Positions 21,453-32,931 of a DNA stretch of 64,000 nt are shown in pieces. A model generated the notes under the pieces. That model saw only the letters and a program-made list of their open reading frames with translations. It was not told where the DNA came from and made no database searches. Within the stretch, counting starts at the first letter, position 1. Every line of letters begins with the position of its first letter. Location: contig OY821519.1 in the NCBI GenBank assembly GCA_963682025.1, positions 96,065,585 to 96,129,584 of the forward strand. Direction: 5' to 3'. The DNA comes from Cordilura impudica (taxonomy: Eukaryota > Arthropoda > Insecta > Diptera > Scathophagidae). Both the position numbers and the translations under genes were made by a program.

Positions 21453-23399
21453 TTAAAAAAAAATTACTTCTTTTTTAAATTTATTTTTTAAATTTTCTGT
21501 AAAATATTCATCACAATTCGTAAGAGAAGGTATATCTAAAAGACTAATCATTTCTAAACTATAATTATTTTCTAACTCTATTCGTGACTTCACATGCCGC
21601 AGGGAAGAAATAAGTGGATCGGAAGATGCTGCCAACATGTTGAAGAGGTCTTCATTTTGCCTTACCCTTGATGCTTTGAATGTGTTCTGCAATCTATATT
21701 TTTCATAAAATTTGTTAAGAGACTCCTGTGCTTCTTCAGAAAGCTCTCCAATTGGCAAAGACTGGTACTCAATTATATCTTTGCCATGCGCCAATATTTT
21801 ATGGACGGTCGGGGTCAACTTCTTCTGTGGATACATTTCTGCTAAAAGAGATGCAGTTTTCGATGTATATTCTCCATATTTTGTAGAATTGACATTTTCT
21901 TTGCAGTTTAAAACATTCAAGATCGTTCCCAATCTTTTCACGATTTGATTGTCAATTCCTGTATTTGCTTCTTTCTGATCTTTTCCTTATCCTTCATTGA
22001 TGTATTTTAATCGAAGTTTTCCTCCTCTTGTGGTAGGGTATACGCCAGTTTTAGCAAGAACTCCATACACCTTATCCTTGCTTGCAATGGTGACATTCCA
22101 TATTCGTAATTCTCCTCGTTTGTAGAATCGTTTAAATTACCAAAGTTCTTCTGACTCTTTTTGCAAATCGGGCATGACAATGTTGAGGTTGTTCCTGTCA
22201 GTTCGCTTACGACTTTTCCGTCAACCATGGTCAGGTGGAACTCGCAATTGCATTCAATATATTTTCCTTCTCCAATTTGCAGCTCTGTAGGCTTAATCTT
22301 GCTTATTTGTTCTTCAATGTCCTTCACCGTGGTCCTTATGAGTTCTGCCGATTCCCTTGCAAACTGAAACATTATTGGTCGGAAATAATGCACTGATGAC
22401 GGACGTGGATTTTTCCAGTGTAGGGAAACGTCAGATTTTAGCCGCAAAGGAACAACAGATGCCATAAACATATTTCCGTCCGATATTGTAGAGTCATCGG
22501 AAGATATCCTTTGCTTATAAACGCTTTGTCCGGATGATCCATTGCAGCCCCATTTGCTGATCAATGTCAGTTTCTCAGGAAGAATTTTCACCTCATTTTC
22601 AGGAAGACTCTTCAACAATCGTTTTGCTGTATGGCCCATGAGATCTTGCAGATTGGCTTTCACAGAGACTTCCGTAAACTCCGTATGCAGTGGTCGTGAA
22701 TTTATTTTGCCTTGCGTAATATGCTTGTATCCTGGTAAAACGGCAGTCCCGTGTCGCATCAAGGATGCCCGTAGTATCTCATATTTTTCTTTGGAAAGTT
22801 GTAAGTCCATAAACAAGGCCAAGACTTCTTCGGAACCATACTTTTTAATGTGTGCGTTTGTGGGCGTGGGAATGCTTTCCTTAATCCTTTTTAGTCGCAG
22901 TGGGCTTTCATCAGCAACAGATTTTGTAATCTGCGACCTAACTCTTTCACTATCCTTTGCATATTTAATAGACAGCGCGTCCGATAAATGCTTCGTGGTC
23001 AAGTCATTGGCGGCATCGGCAAGTTTCCTCTTTCTTGTGAAAATTGAACTCTCCTCAATACTTTTTTTTGGCCTTCCTTTTGCTCCTCTGGTTGATGTGG
23101 TGGGTTTATCTACTGCCAATATATCCAGGATGGTGTCTTCATTAAGCCAGTCCTCGTATTTGGAGTTGAAGTTCTGAATGGTTCGATTAGATTTCACCCA
23201 TTTTGCCTTAATATTTGCATATATCAGATAAAAATTATTTTTTTATAATTTCGCTTCTCTCAATATTTCCGTATAAGCTATCAAGTTCTTCTAAAGCAGC
23301 TTTCGTGAAAAACATTGGTGTGGTTGACCTTCTAAACAGTTCAAATAATTTTAAATTGTTCAACGCCATGTTTTCAGTACTTAAATTGTTTAACGCCAT
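21453..23399 (-). pseudogene. Transib (RAG1-core-like) transposase, inactivated
   Basis: Two in-frame ATGs (23399, 23369) lie in a short duplicated stretch. The N-terminal part (to about 23235) joins KAKWVKSNRTIQNF only if one base of an A7 run near 23240 is removed. An AT-hook-like RGAKGRPKKS follows. The main frame (to 22007) has the first catalytic region as KWGCNGSSGQSVYKQ, with Asn where I would expect Asp, then TMVDGKVVSELTG (second Asp) and a CPICKK zinc knuckle. After a stop and frameshift/deletion at about 22007-21950 it resumes as GIDNQIVKRLGTIL, then TVHKILAHGKDII and IGELSEEAQESLNKFYEKYR. The spacing of HKxLAH and SE..ES.NK parallels the RAG1 zinc-binding histidines and catalytic Glu region. 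One frameshift, one deletion and the D-to-N change make it dead. Confidence 0.87.
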
Positions 23400-24319
23400 G
23401 GTTTTAGTACTTGTTGCGCCAACTTTCAGTCGTAGACTAATCCAGGCATTATGCTTATTTTGCAATATATAGGCTTATGCTACCATGCCTAAAAATTTAC
23501 CTGTTCCCTGCATACATACGGATTTAGGCTGAATTATGCAATTTTGATATTATGCTCGTGTCTAAATAAGATTTGTGCCTACCTGGAGGGACCATAAGTC
23601 AATATTGTTCTTGACCATTTGTACTCCAAAGTAATTTTTAAGTGAGGTGCGTACCTGCGAATTTCAATGAGTAGTTTTTTGTGCATCCTGTGTCTGTAAC
23701 AGAATATTGGGAGTAGACTTTGGCAGAGGCTCACAGGTAGACAACCGACTTAAAATGCAATTTTCAAACTATTAGATCAAACTACTGTCCGTCAAAACAT
23801 GTAAGGGATGACGCCATACAATTTCTGCAACCATGTCTTTTTAACCTTTTTTAACTCTAGAAGCCAAACGGGCACGTACGGGCAGATAAAACCTTTTGAA
23901 TTATGTAAAAAAATAATCAAAGAACATGTTTTGCGAATATAGCAAATATAGAAAAATACAGATTTTTTTTTTATTTTCCGTCAAAGTTGAAAAATAGTGA
24001 AAAAACGGATAGTTTTTAAATAGTGAAACCAGGTGAAACACAAAGCAAACAGTTAATTTTTTTTTATCATTATACATCTAATAAATACATAAAAAATAAG
24101 GCGATTCGTTACCTATTTTTCGTGATATTACACCCGAAATCGCAACAAATTGACTAAAAATTGTGTGTTTTTTTGAAAACCGAAAGTCGGTCAACTTTGA
24201 ACGGTTATATCTTCGAAACTAAAAATGTGATGTTATTAAGAGTAGCATATTTGAAATCGTTGAAAAGTTTCCTATAACATGGGTTTATTCAAAACTTCGT
24301 CGGCGCTCATGAAAATTTT

Positions 24320-24358
24320 GATTTTTGCAACCTCGTTTGCTCTACGGGCGCCACTGTG
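24320..24358 (-). other. Transib right end: RSS-like heptamer, 23-bp spacer, nonamer
   Basis: Minus strand: CACAGTG (24358-24352), 23-bp spacer (24351-24329), GCAAAAATC (24328-24320). This is the 23-RSS architecture reported for Transib ends. Confidence 0.8.
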
Positions 24359-24926
24359 CGACGTCCGCCAGTTCATGTTAACATTACAATCATACTACAG
24401 GTCGCAAATATGAATATATTTTGATGAAATTTGGTATATAAGCTTTAAGCAGCCATAGGAAGAACGCCATTGAAATTAGAAAAATCGCTGCATGTTCAGA
24501 TCTAGTCCCCATACAAATGACCGCTATGAGATGGACTTAAATTGCCATAATATCCAAATTATCATATAGATCTCGGCCAAATTAAGTTTGTGTATGTTTA
24601 TTACATCCATTTATCAGAAGTCAAAAAATAAATCGTATAGTACAATACTTCGTCATAGTCCCCATATGAAGCAGCTTCCCGATCTTCACTTAAATCTATC
24701 AAAAAACAGATCTTTCTCATATTTGGTTTTATATGTTTTTTCAAAACATAAGTGACTTTACCAAATATGGTCAGCATAGATCCATTTTTTGACCTAGTCC
24801 CCAGTAAATATAGCATCCGACATGAACTTTTTCATATCTGCATGATATGTTTATTTTCTATATTCAATTAGTTGGACTTGAGACCCGTTCTCCAATATAT
24901 AATATATAATATTCTTACTTGCTTAT

Positions 24927-25365
24927 CCATAATATTAATAGGTAAGGCGATTTCTTGTGACCGATGATTTGTTCCACAGTTTTCTCCCGATTTCGACCAA
25001 ATGTATCTTATTTAAAAGGTATTTCTTTTTAGCTGTCCACGAGACATACAGATTTGCAAATTTTTAATATTTTTTTTGCAGTAAAATGCATTTAAACTTC
25101 CTACTAACACATACATGAAATAATACAATGCTATATGAGTGTTTATTAAATTTGTTAATGTGTTTGTGAGTTTTTTTCTTCATTCACAATAATAGTTGTG
25201 TGGAATTGAAAAATAATTTTGGACATAAGCCATTAATATTTAAAAAGTTTTGAATTGTGGTTCGCTAAAATTGATTATTATACCTTTAGGGTCCTTACTA
25301 AATGAAAAAATAAAATTTCCTAGAACTTGCATTCAAATTTCAAGCGAATTACAAATCGATAGCGA
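24927..25365 (+). mobile_element. Diverged copy of the 367-bp Helitron family
   Basis: Same block order as 33961-34327: ATAATATTAATAGG.AAGGCG at the start, TTTCTTGTGACCGATG, AAGGTATTTCTTTTTAGC, and a TTCAAGCGAATT-type end. It carries small insertions, and the terminal CTAG is not preserved. Confidence 0.65.
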
Positions 25366-26585
25366 AAAATCGAAATTGAAATAGAAAATTTAAATTGATT
25401 AAAGTTACTTATTCAGAAGAAGTGATTTATCATGTACTTCAATGGATCCATAAAAGACATCATCCATCCACTCTATATTCATTTATACCACCCAGAGTGT
25501 GTAATAATTTAGAAATTAGTTCTCTGCATATATTTTTTTACGAATAGAGTTATTGAAACAAACTGCCCTCAAAAAATAAGTGCCATATAATAATTGTATG
25601 CGTTTTGTTTGATTTGCACGATTTTTATTACCTATTTGGCAATTAATGGTCACAATTACTTCCCCTATTTTTGTATTTAAAATTCCCATCGGATTTTGAG
25701 TGTAAAGTGAACGCTTGTCGAAAATATAAATAATAAATATTCATATTATCGCCTACCTCAAAATTGTTATGTGTATGCAACATAAATCGGCTAAAACTAT
25801 TAAATGAACACGTAGTTATCTAAATTTAAATATAAACAAAAGCAATATGTAGCTTTTTGAAATTTTCATAAACTTAGTTTGTTTTTTAATTTATACAATG
25901 CAAACTCAAATTGATTCTTTGCATAATTCCACATTATTAATATTATTCTGATTCAGTGTTTAACATTAAAAGTGTTTTTTTTTTTTGTTTTTTTTTTTGT
26001 TTTTTTCTTCAGTACAATATTGTATATGTTAATATATTCTTAAACTAATTAAGTCATAAGGTATTCAGCTATAGGGTGCTGCATTCAATTTATATGTTAA
26101 ATGTAAATATCATACAACGATTCCATTTCAAAATTATTCGAAGAATTTTTATATAAAAAATAATCAACTAGGTGTTGCTTAATTACCAGCTATTTGAAGA
26201 TTAATTTAAAACTCAACTAAATACGAAACAAGCAGAAAACAACACCCCCAATTCATTGGGTAATAATGTGAATAATATAATAATGTTTAGCTCATAGATA
26301 GATGGAATTTATAAAGAATATTGAAAAAAATGTCAACTCAAACTTTACAAAGCCAAAAAAAATTTTAATGATTTGAATTTAATTAGACCTTCACTTACTA
26401 GAAAGATTATACGTACACCTAAAATTAAAACTGTTATTCTACGAACAAAATGGGAAAACATTAACTAAGCTGAATTATTTTTTCCCTAATAAATTAAAAA
26501 GCCATTAATTAGTCTATAGGCTTTAAAAATTTCTTTCCGGTAAAAAACGTAAAAAAAAATAAATAAAATCATAAGAAAGGTATTC
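25366..26585. other. AT-rich spacer without gene
   Basis: Poly-T tracts (about 25976-26010) and short frames; no recognised element. Confidence 0.5.
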
Positions 26586-26839
26586 ACGGCGATCTTGAAG
26601 AGGGGGAATGTGGACCTAAAATGCATCTAAAATCGGCTAATGCAGAAAGTTTCTACATTGTTTCTAGATTAAAAAAATGTAAAAATGAAAATCCTAGCTG
26701 CTTTTCATGCACTTACATGAAAAGCAGAATCGAATATTCAAGTACACATATTCAATCGAGTCATTCTCCTTTGTTTGACAAATTTTGTTCAACATATATA
26801 AATCATGAGTACAAAAACCACTTTTAGCTTGACCAAGGA

Positions 26840-29223
26840 CCAACGACGAGGACGTAATAAATTGAGTAAGTAGCATGATGAAAACTGTTGACTTTGTAAC
26901 GTTTCCAAAAGTGCAAAACGTCTCGGTGTACCGACTCTCCACTTTGTTCAGACCAATATCCTAAACCACGATTACCGTCGATGAACTGTAAACTTTCTTT
27001 TAAGTGTGAACATGAAGCTTTAATGTTTCTGAAAGTTTATTAATTCTTTTCAAAGCTTTATCTAATTCTTCAATATGAGCAACAAATGAAGGTCCTACTT
27101 TGCCTGAGGTGAAGCAGCAATTTACGACCTTGTTCATTGCTTTGAAAGCTGCAATGTATGGCATAACTTTAAAAATACCTACATCCCTGTATATTTCCGG
27201 ATCAGCTTCCTTTATCAGCTTCCTTTATTAGTTTCCTACAAATGTATGACCATTATAATTTTTTGAAATAATGTTTAGGGGAACTAAACCTTTAAAAAAA
27301 CAAATGCAGTTCAGGAATGACGCATTTTTGAAGAACATTGATATCGTTACTTTCATCAAAAAGAGGAGGATTAATGGTGCTATGACGCTCTTTACTCTAT
27401 TTTTTATCTTTCCCTTTACTACAGTATTTTTCGTAATCTGCTCTTAAGTCTCCATAAGTTTTCAATTTCTTAAAACTTCCCGCTTCTGAGTTTTTAGATG
27501 CACATCTTAAATCGTTTAAGGAAATAAAGCAGTTTGTTGCCCATTTACAATTAACAAAATTTTGAAATCTGCAACAAATTTAAACGGAATTCGATTAATT
27601 AGTTAACTCAAATAGAAGTTTAATATTTGCATGTATTTCTTTCATTCCAGGAACTATACACTACAACAATAACTAACCTACACTAGACATCTTAACTTTC
27701 TTACTTAGACTTCCACTTTCAGAATACAGTTTTCTTTATTTTGATTTATTAAAATACTGGGTATGATCTTCGTCTTCACAACCTTCCTGCACCAGCTGTT
27801 TTCATCAATTGTTTCGGGTGAATAATTTTCGGGCAATATAGTTAAACTTATTTTAAGAAAGCCTTGACCTCCATCGGCCATAGCTTTAACAGTAACGTTT
27901 CCTACTATTTTTCTATGCTCAATAACATTCTCTAGAACTACTTCTGCATCAGAATAAACTAAAGGTCGTAATTGTTTATCTCCTGCATTATCACAATGAA
28001 ATTTGTATGTACCTGTTTTATATAAACTAGCAGATTCCAGCGCTCGAAATTTGAGTGCAACTTCTAGGCAGCTTTATTTTTCAACTTAGCCAATTCACAA
28101 ACCAACACTTTTATTGTTTATTATTATTGTGAATGAAGATAACAAACTCATTAGCAAACAATTTAACAAATTTAATAAAATAGAGATAGCATATGTATAA
28201 CTTTATGTATGCGTTAGTAGTAACTTTAAATGCAAGTTACTCAAAATAGATTGAAAAATTTTAAAATCTGTAAATCTGCAAAACGGCTAAAAAGAAATAC
28301 CTTTCAAATAATATACGTTTGGTCAAAATCGGGATAAAACCGTAGAACAAAACATCTGTCACAAGAAATCGCCTAGCCTATTAATATTATAGATCTTTTA
28401 AAGTATTTGATTTTTCTGACATATGCTTAGAGTAATTTGCAGGCATAGACGTCCTTCCAACATTACATCTAATATAGTTAGTAAATTTTTTAATTATGTT
28501 TGTAGAAGCTCCACCTTAATTCGAAAATATCAAAACCTTCTTGATCAAATACAACTTTATCATCTTTAATAATATTTACTATAATTCTTTTATTTCGTCA
28601 GCCAGTAGGTAACACCAAATCAATGTTTTCAAGTCTTCCGCTTACATCAGAATCAGATTCAACTTTATTTTTTATTACTTTTCGACAATTTTCATTACGT
28701 TATCTTTAAAATTTTTACATAAATGATTAATACCCTTACCGATTTCTTGGAAACATTTAGTACATAGCTTAATGGATTCTACGGAATCGTTTTGTGTCGC
28801 TATTTGTGATTCATGAAATCCAGCGTTTAACTCTCTAATGAATCCTTGTTTAACTCTCTAAATTTACCTCTGCCTTTCTTAGTTTTAATGTGTCTTGTCA
28901 ATCTAGCTGTCTCACATGTATAACAAGTACAGAATACTTTATTTGAACGAGTGGTTGTTCCTACTAATAGCTGATTATACTCAGGTATACTTGGCAGCTT
29001 CCTATTACAAATTTCCTTTTCACAATCAAGATCTGCATATGCTCAAATGATAGTTTTAATCAGTTAAATCAAAATCCATTGATATAAACTCCTTTATAAG
29101 ATTTTCAATACGCTCAGTTATTAAAAATTTTGCTGGCTTAATTTTAACAATCGCGATTTTTCTACCACGCGGACTACATAATTTTGCCCTATTATCATTA
29201 TGAGAGCCCAGAGTGTTGGGCAT
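26840..29223 (-). pseudogene. Relic of transposon protein (CMC/Chapaev-like?)
   Basis: From ATG 29223 the minus strand reads a short intact start (MPNTLGSHNDN). It then gives scattered frames with family-like motifs: LPSIPEYNQLLVGTTTRS, VFCTCYTCETARL, LCTKCFQEIGKGINHLC (zinc-finger-like), VKAMADGGQGFLKISLTI near 27850, and near 26900-27000 GLGYWSEQSGESVHRDVLHF followed by WKRYKV. The G..SEQ..ES.H pattern resembles the acidic region found in RAG1/CMC-type transposases. I recognise this as a widespread animal transposon protein but cannot name the superfamily with certainty. Stops and shifts occur every 50-100 codons. Confidence 0.6.
28027..28393 (-). mobile_element. Non-autonomous Helitron, 367 bp
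   Basis: Minus strand: A then TCTATAATATTAATAGG at 28393, ending in CTAG at 28027 and followed by T. Same length and sequence class as 33961-34327. It lies within the decayed CAC-type transposon, so it is the younger insertion. Confidence 0.85.
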
Positions 29224-29768
29224 TTTGAAAGAGTAAAGAAATAATAATGTTTAACAGAGTAGCTTTAACTTGAAGATTGTCAGCACAAAATAATTAAGTG
29301 ATTATTTCGTTGATCTTCGGTTGTATATGTAACTTAAAGATGTATTTTTCTGTTATGGGTTCATGTGCAACAACTAGCGATAAGAAAGTAACTAATTTTC
29401 ACAAAAAAAATATTCTATAAAAACTTTATGAAGCGTTTTAAGGTATACTAATTTAAAAACGGAAAAAATGGAAAAACAGCATTATTCAGAGGGCCGTGGG
29501 TCAAAATGACCATAAGTTTAGAAAAAAAGATAATTTTAACAATAAATCTTATATATTTTGAATTTTTTTTTTCAAATTAAGAAGAACGAACCGACTGAAT
29601 ATGTGTACTTGAATATTCGATTCTGCTTTTCATGCAAGTGCATACCTTGAACACAAAAATGTGCATAACTAGTGAAGACGAGCAGCTAGGATTTTCATTT
29701 TTACATTTTTTAAATCTAGAAACAATATAGAAACTTTCTGCATTAGCCGATCAAGATCACCGTGTATT

Positions 29769-30055
29769 CGTACATTAAATATTAATACAAAAAAAAAATA
29801 AATTAACATTAAATAGTGAATAATCTGTTTAATTATAGGATATCCTTTGCTCTTAAGGAGCTCTATGAGATGATTTGTCAACTGTAAATTAATCCCTTCA
29901 CTTATTTTACCCACTCAAACAAAATGACTATGCTGATGGATTCTCCGCTCTAGTAAATGCCACAACTACTCTATTCGGTTAAGTTCGCGTGATTGGGCCG
30001 GTGATTTTAATTAATTATTAGCACTGTAAATAAACCATAGTTTGACCTAAATTTT
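29769..30055. other. Spacer without gene
   Basis: No supported feature. Confidence 0.4.
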
Positions 30056-30059
30056 AGGG

Positions 30060-30640
30060 GACAGCGTGTCCAGTACTGACTTAGTTATGAAAATAAAATT
30101 ACCCTGATGGGCACCAGAAATATTGGAAAGAACCTCGCAAAAAGAGATTCAAGCGAAACCACGGCATGGGCTGCATTTAGAGCACGAGGAAAGTCTCGAA
30201 TATGCTTCGTCTCCACTAAACTGATTGCGTAAATATATGCTGGCTCGTTGGAGGACAAATTAATTGATTTTGTTGCTTAACAAAATGAAATAATTTGACA
30301 TTCCAACAATATAACACTCCGAACCATATCGCTGGTTTGACAAAAAAAACTGTTTTAATGCGTACAACATACCGGTATTGGAATGGTCACTCCGACCTAA
30401 ATCCAATTGAAGACTTCTGGGGGATCTTTTCTGCCAAGGTCTTTTCAGAGTCAGAACAGAATGGGATACATTTGATATTTGTAATTTAAGAAACTTTGGG
30501 TTCTATGCCTCATAAACTACAACAACTTTTAATACATAAGGGCTACGCAATATCTTATTAATTACACAGTGCAACACGATGTCTTGGGCAACTCTCTATC
30601 ACCGATTGAAACTATTTGCTAAGTACGTAATTATGTGACA
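30060..30640 (+). pseudogene. Tc1-like transposase, C-terminal relic
   Basis: Frames on the + strand give TAWAAFRARGKSRICFVSTK near 30160-30220. They continue with SLEDKLIDFVA and FQQYNTPNHIAGLTKK, then HSDLNPIEDFWGIFSAKVF, and a tail resembling the usual SMP..L..L...GYA. This is the DDE region of a Tc1-family enzyme. The second catalytic residue (normally QQDN) is Tyr here, and there are several stops and shifts. The first catalytic block is missing. Inverted repeats of about 250 bp start at its 3' end. Confidence 0.75.
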
Positions 30641-31196
30641 TAATATTTGGGGCTCTTAGGCAGAACTTTCGCAAAATCGCGGTTTGAAATTTTTTTTTCG
30701 AGAAATGTTTGGTTCATATAAATTAAACTATATCACTTACGAGATCTTTGATTAAAATTCTACATTGACATTAGTTCCATGAAATTGATTGGTGAATATT
30801 TTTTAGAACATTTAACCCTCGACCTCCTACGGAAGTCGGTCTTTTAGGTCCTTATTTCCAAAATGTCCAAAATTATACCATAACTACGTACATTTCTGGT
30901 ATAATATAACCAAGAAAAATGTAGAGCGAAGAATTTCAGTAGGAGTCTTCAAAGAAACGAAAAAAAATTCCACGTGGGGTTTCTCCACCAGACGTAAGAA
31001 AAAAATAACCGTAAAAAATTCTCAATACAATAAAAAAAATTTATATTGATAAAGTTGTACGGAAATGTGAAAAATGATGTTCTAATTAGCAATTACAATC
31101 GAACTATGCAACACTAGTCTACAGTAAAATACATAGGGAACTATTTACCCTCTAACTCTAGCGTAAATCCTAAAATAATCACAATTCCATAAAAAA

Positions 31197-31880
31197 CAAG
31201 TAAGAGAATTATAATCGGTCTAGACCGACTATACGATATCCTGTACCATGCGTTTAGAGACCATATTTCTTAGGTTCAACTAATTATATAGAGAAAATAA
31301 GCATAATCTAAATTTGAGTGTCGTTGTTATTAAATTTTTGCCTTCGGATATGAAAAAGTTCATATCGGATGCTATATTTGGTAGGCTTACTTATTTTTGC
31401 AAAAACATATTCAAACCATATTTGAGAGATATTTGTGAAATATTTTTGATTTTTGATAGATTTAAGCGAAGATCGGGAATAAACTTCATATGGGGGCTAT
31501 GACAAAGAATTGTCTTATAGGGCTTCATTTTGGACTACTGATAAATGTATGTAATAAACATACACAAACGCAATTTGACCGAGATCTATATGATAATTTG
31601 GATATTAAGGCAATTGGGGACTACGTCTGAAGATGCTCCGATTTTGACCAGTTTCAATATAGTTCGTCCTATGGCATGTATAAGCTTATATACCAAATTT
31701 TATCAAAATATATTCATTTTTGCGACGGACGAACGGACATCGGTAAATGGACTCAGAAAGTGATTTAGAAATAGATTCTGAGTCGATCGGCATAATAAAA
31801 GATGGGTCCAGGTCAAATATTTTTGGCAGTTGCAAACATCAGCACAAAGTCAGATGAATATGATTGTACGTATATTTAGG
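31197..31880 (+). repeat. ~0.7-kb dispersed repeat, good copy
   Basis: Starts CAAGTAAGAGAATTATAATC and runs through GGTCTAGACCGAC, GAAAAAGTTCATATCGGATG, GACGGACGAACGGACATCGG and GATTCTGAGTCGATCGGCAT to AGCACAAAGTCA. Other copies lie at 7085, 21010-24926 (minus), 37061, 57532 and 60001. No protein is encoded. Confidence 0.8.
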
Positions 31881-31930
31881 ATTCATAACTGCTATCATCT
31901 TTGTCCGACGATATTGAATAAAATTCATTA

Positions 31931-32130
31931 TTATCATTGTAATCTATAATATCTATAATATTAACCGATGTTTTGTTCTACCGTTTTATCCCGATTTTGA
32001 CCAAGCGCATATTATTTGAAAGGTATTTCTTTTTAGCCGTTCTGCAGATTTACAGATTTTTAAATTTTTTCCTTTATTTTGAGTAAATTGCATTTAAAGA
32101 TTACAATGCTATGTGTGCGTTTATCAGAGT
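31931..32130 (+). mobile_element. 5' fragment of the 367-bp Helitron family
   Basis: Begins TCTATAATATTAA and continues with CCGATGTTTTGTTCTACCG and AAGGTATTTCTTTTTAGCCG, then stops about halfway, next to the foldback-like element. Confidence 0.65.
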
Positions 32131-32366
32131 TCAGAAAAAAACACACACTGAATAAAAAACTCGTACATATATGTAAACAAACATAACTTAGACCAACACA
32201 CACATATTTTTATTTTCATATCAATTATGTGCGTTTCTAAATTTTCTACGGTGCCCAACACAATCCTGACTGTGTTCGTTTTAATATTTCGTTATTTACA
32301 CGAACATGTTTCTATCACATACTTTTTGTTTCGATCACACATAAACCACACAGATTTGAGTGTTGC

Positions 32367-32705
32367 TTTATTTGAAGTTCGTGTTCTGGTACGTGTACTG
32401 AAAAAAAAAAAAACAGAACATGTACAATAAACAGGTTCGAGTTCAGTTGTATTTTAAGTCGTGTTGTGGCTCGTGTACTAAGAAAAAACAGAACATGTAC
32501 AATAAACAGGTTCGAGTTCCGTTATATTTTCAGTCGTGTTTTGGCTCGTGTACTAAGAAAAAACAGAACATGTACAATAAACAGGTTCGAGTTCAGATAT
32601 ATTTGAAGTCGTGTTCTGGCTCGTGTACTAAGAAAAAATAGAACATGTACAATAAACAGGTTCGAGTTCAGTTATATTTTAAATTCGTGTTCTGGTTCTT
32701 GTACT
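32367..32705 (+). repeat. 75-bp tandem repeat, four copies
   Basis: CAGAACATGTACAATAAACA recurs at 32414, 32489, 32564 and (with one change) 32639, exactly 75 bp apart. Each unit includes GGTTCGAGTTCAGTTATATT and GTGTTCTGGCTCGTGTACTA. Confidence 0.92.
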
Positions 32706-32931
32706 ACGAAAAATTGAAACATCAATTCGCGATCTGATACACCCCGATAAAAACGACAACAATTATTTCAACCAAATTTATTAAAATTTTATTGACCCTT
32801 TTTTATGACTTACGTTGCAAATTGTTTACAATTGTCAAATATTTTAAAATTTTATTGGCCATTTTTTTGTGATTTACCTATGTTGAAATTATTTACAATT
32901 GTTTTTATTGACTGGTTTTTATTTTAATAAA

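Larger units (their letters stand above)
21170..24358 (-). mobile_element. Complete Transib element, 3189 bp, 5-bp CGACG duplication
   Basis: Flanked by CGACG at 21165-21169 and 24359-24363; GC-rich 5-bp duplications are characteristic of Transib. Both ends start CACAGTGGC.CC. At 21170 the heptamer CACAGTG is followed after 22 bp by GCAAAAATC. At the other end the inverted heptamer (24352-24358) is followed after 23 bp by the same GCAAAAATC (24320-24328). A RAG1-like transposase relic lies inside on the minus strand. The insertion site is confirmed by the uninterrupted paralogue of the surrounding repeat. Confidence 0.92.
21010..24926 (-). repeat. ~0.7-kb dispersed repeat, interrupted by Transib
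   Basis: The two parts, 24926-24359 and 21169-21010, together make one minus-strand copy of the family also present at 31197 and 60001. Removing the Transib plus one CGACG gives TTTAGCGACGTCCG, matching TTTAGCGATGTCCG in the complement of the copy near 60615. The repeat was therefore here before the transposon. Confidence 0.8.
26586..29764 (-). mobile_element. Decayed DNA transposon with ~180-bp inverted ends (CMC/Chapaev-like?)
   Basis: About 26586-26770 and 29595-29764 are inverted copies ending CACGGCGATCTTGA and CACGGTGATCTTGA. The left arm has an extra 35-50 bp. The flanks share TATT (26582-26585 and 29765-29768), a possible 4-bp duplication. CAC ends with a 4-bp duplication suggest the CMC group (Chapaev), but this is by recollection only. 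A badly decayed protein lies inside on the minus strand, and a 367-bp Helitron has inserted at 28027-28393. Confidence 0.6.

Noticed and set aside
22542..23177. 211-codon plus-strand frame
   Set aside because: Antisense shadow of the Transib transposase frame; no motifs of its own.
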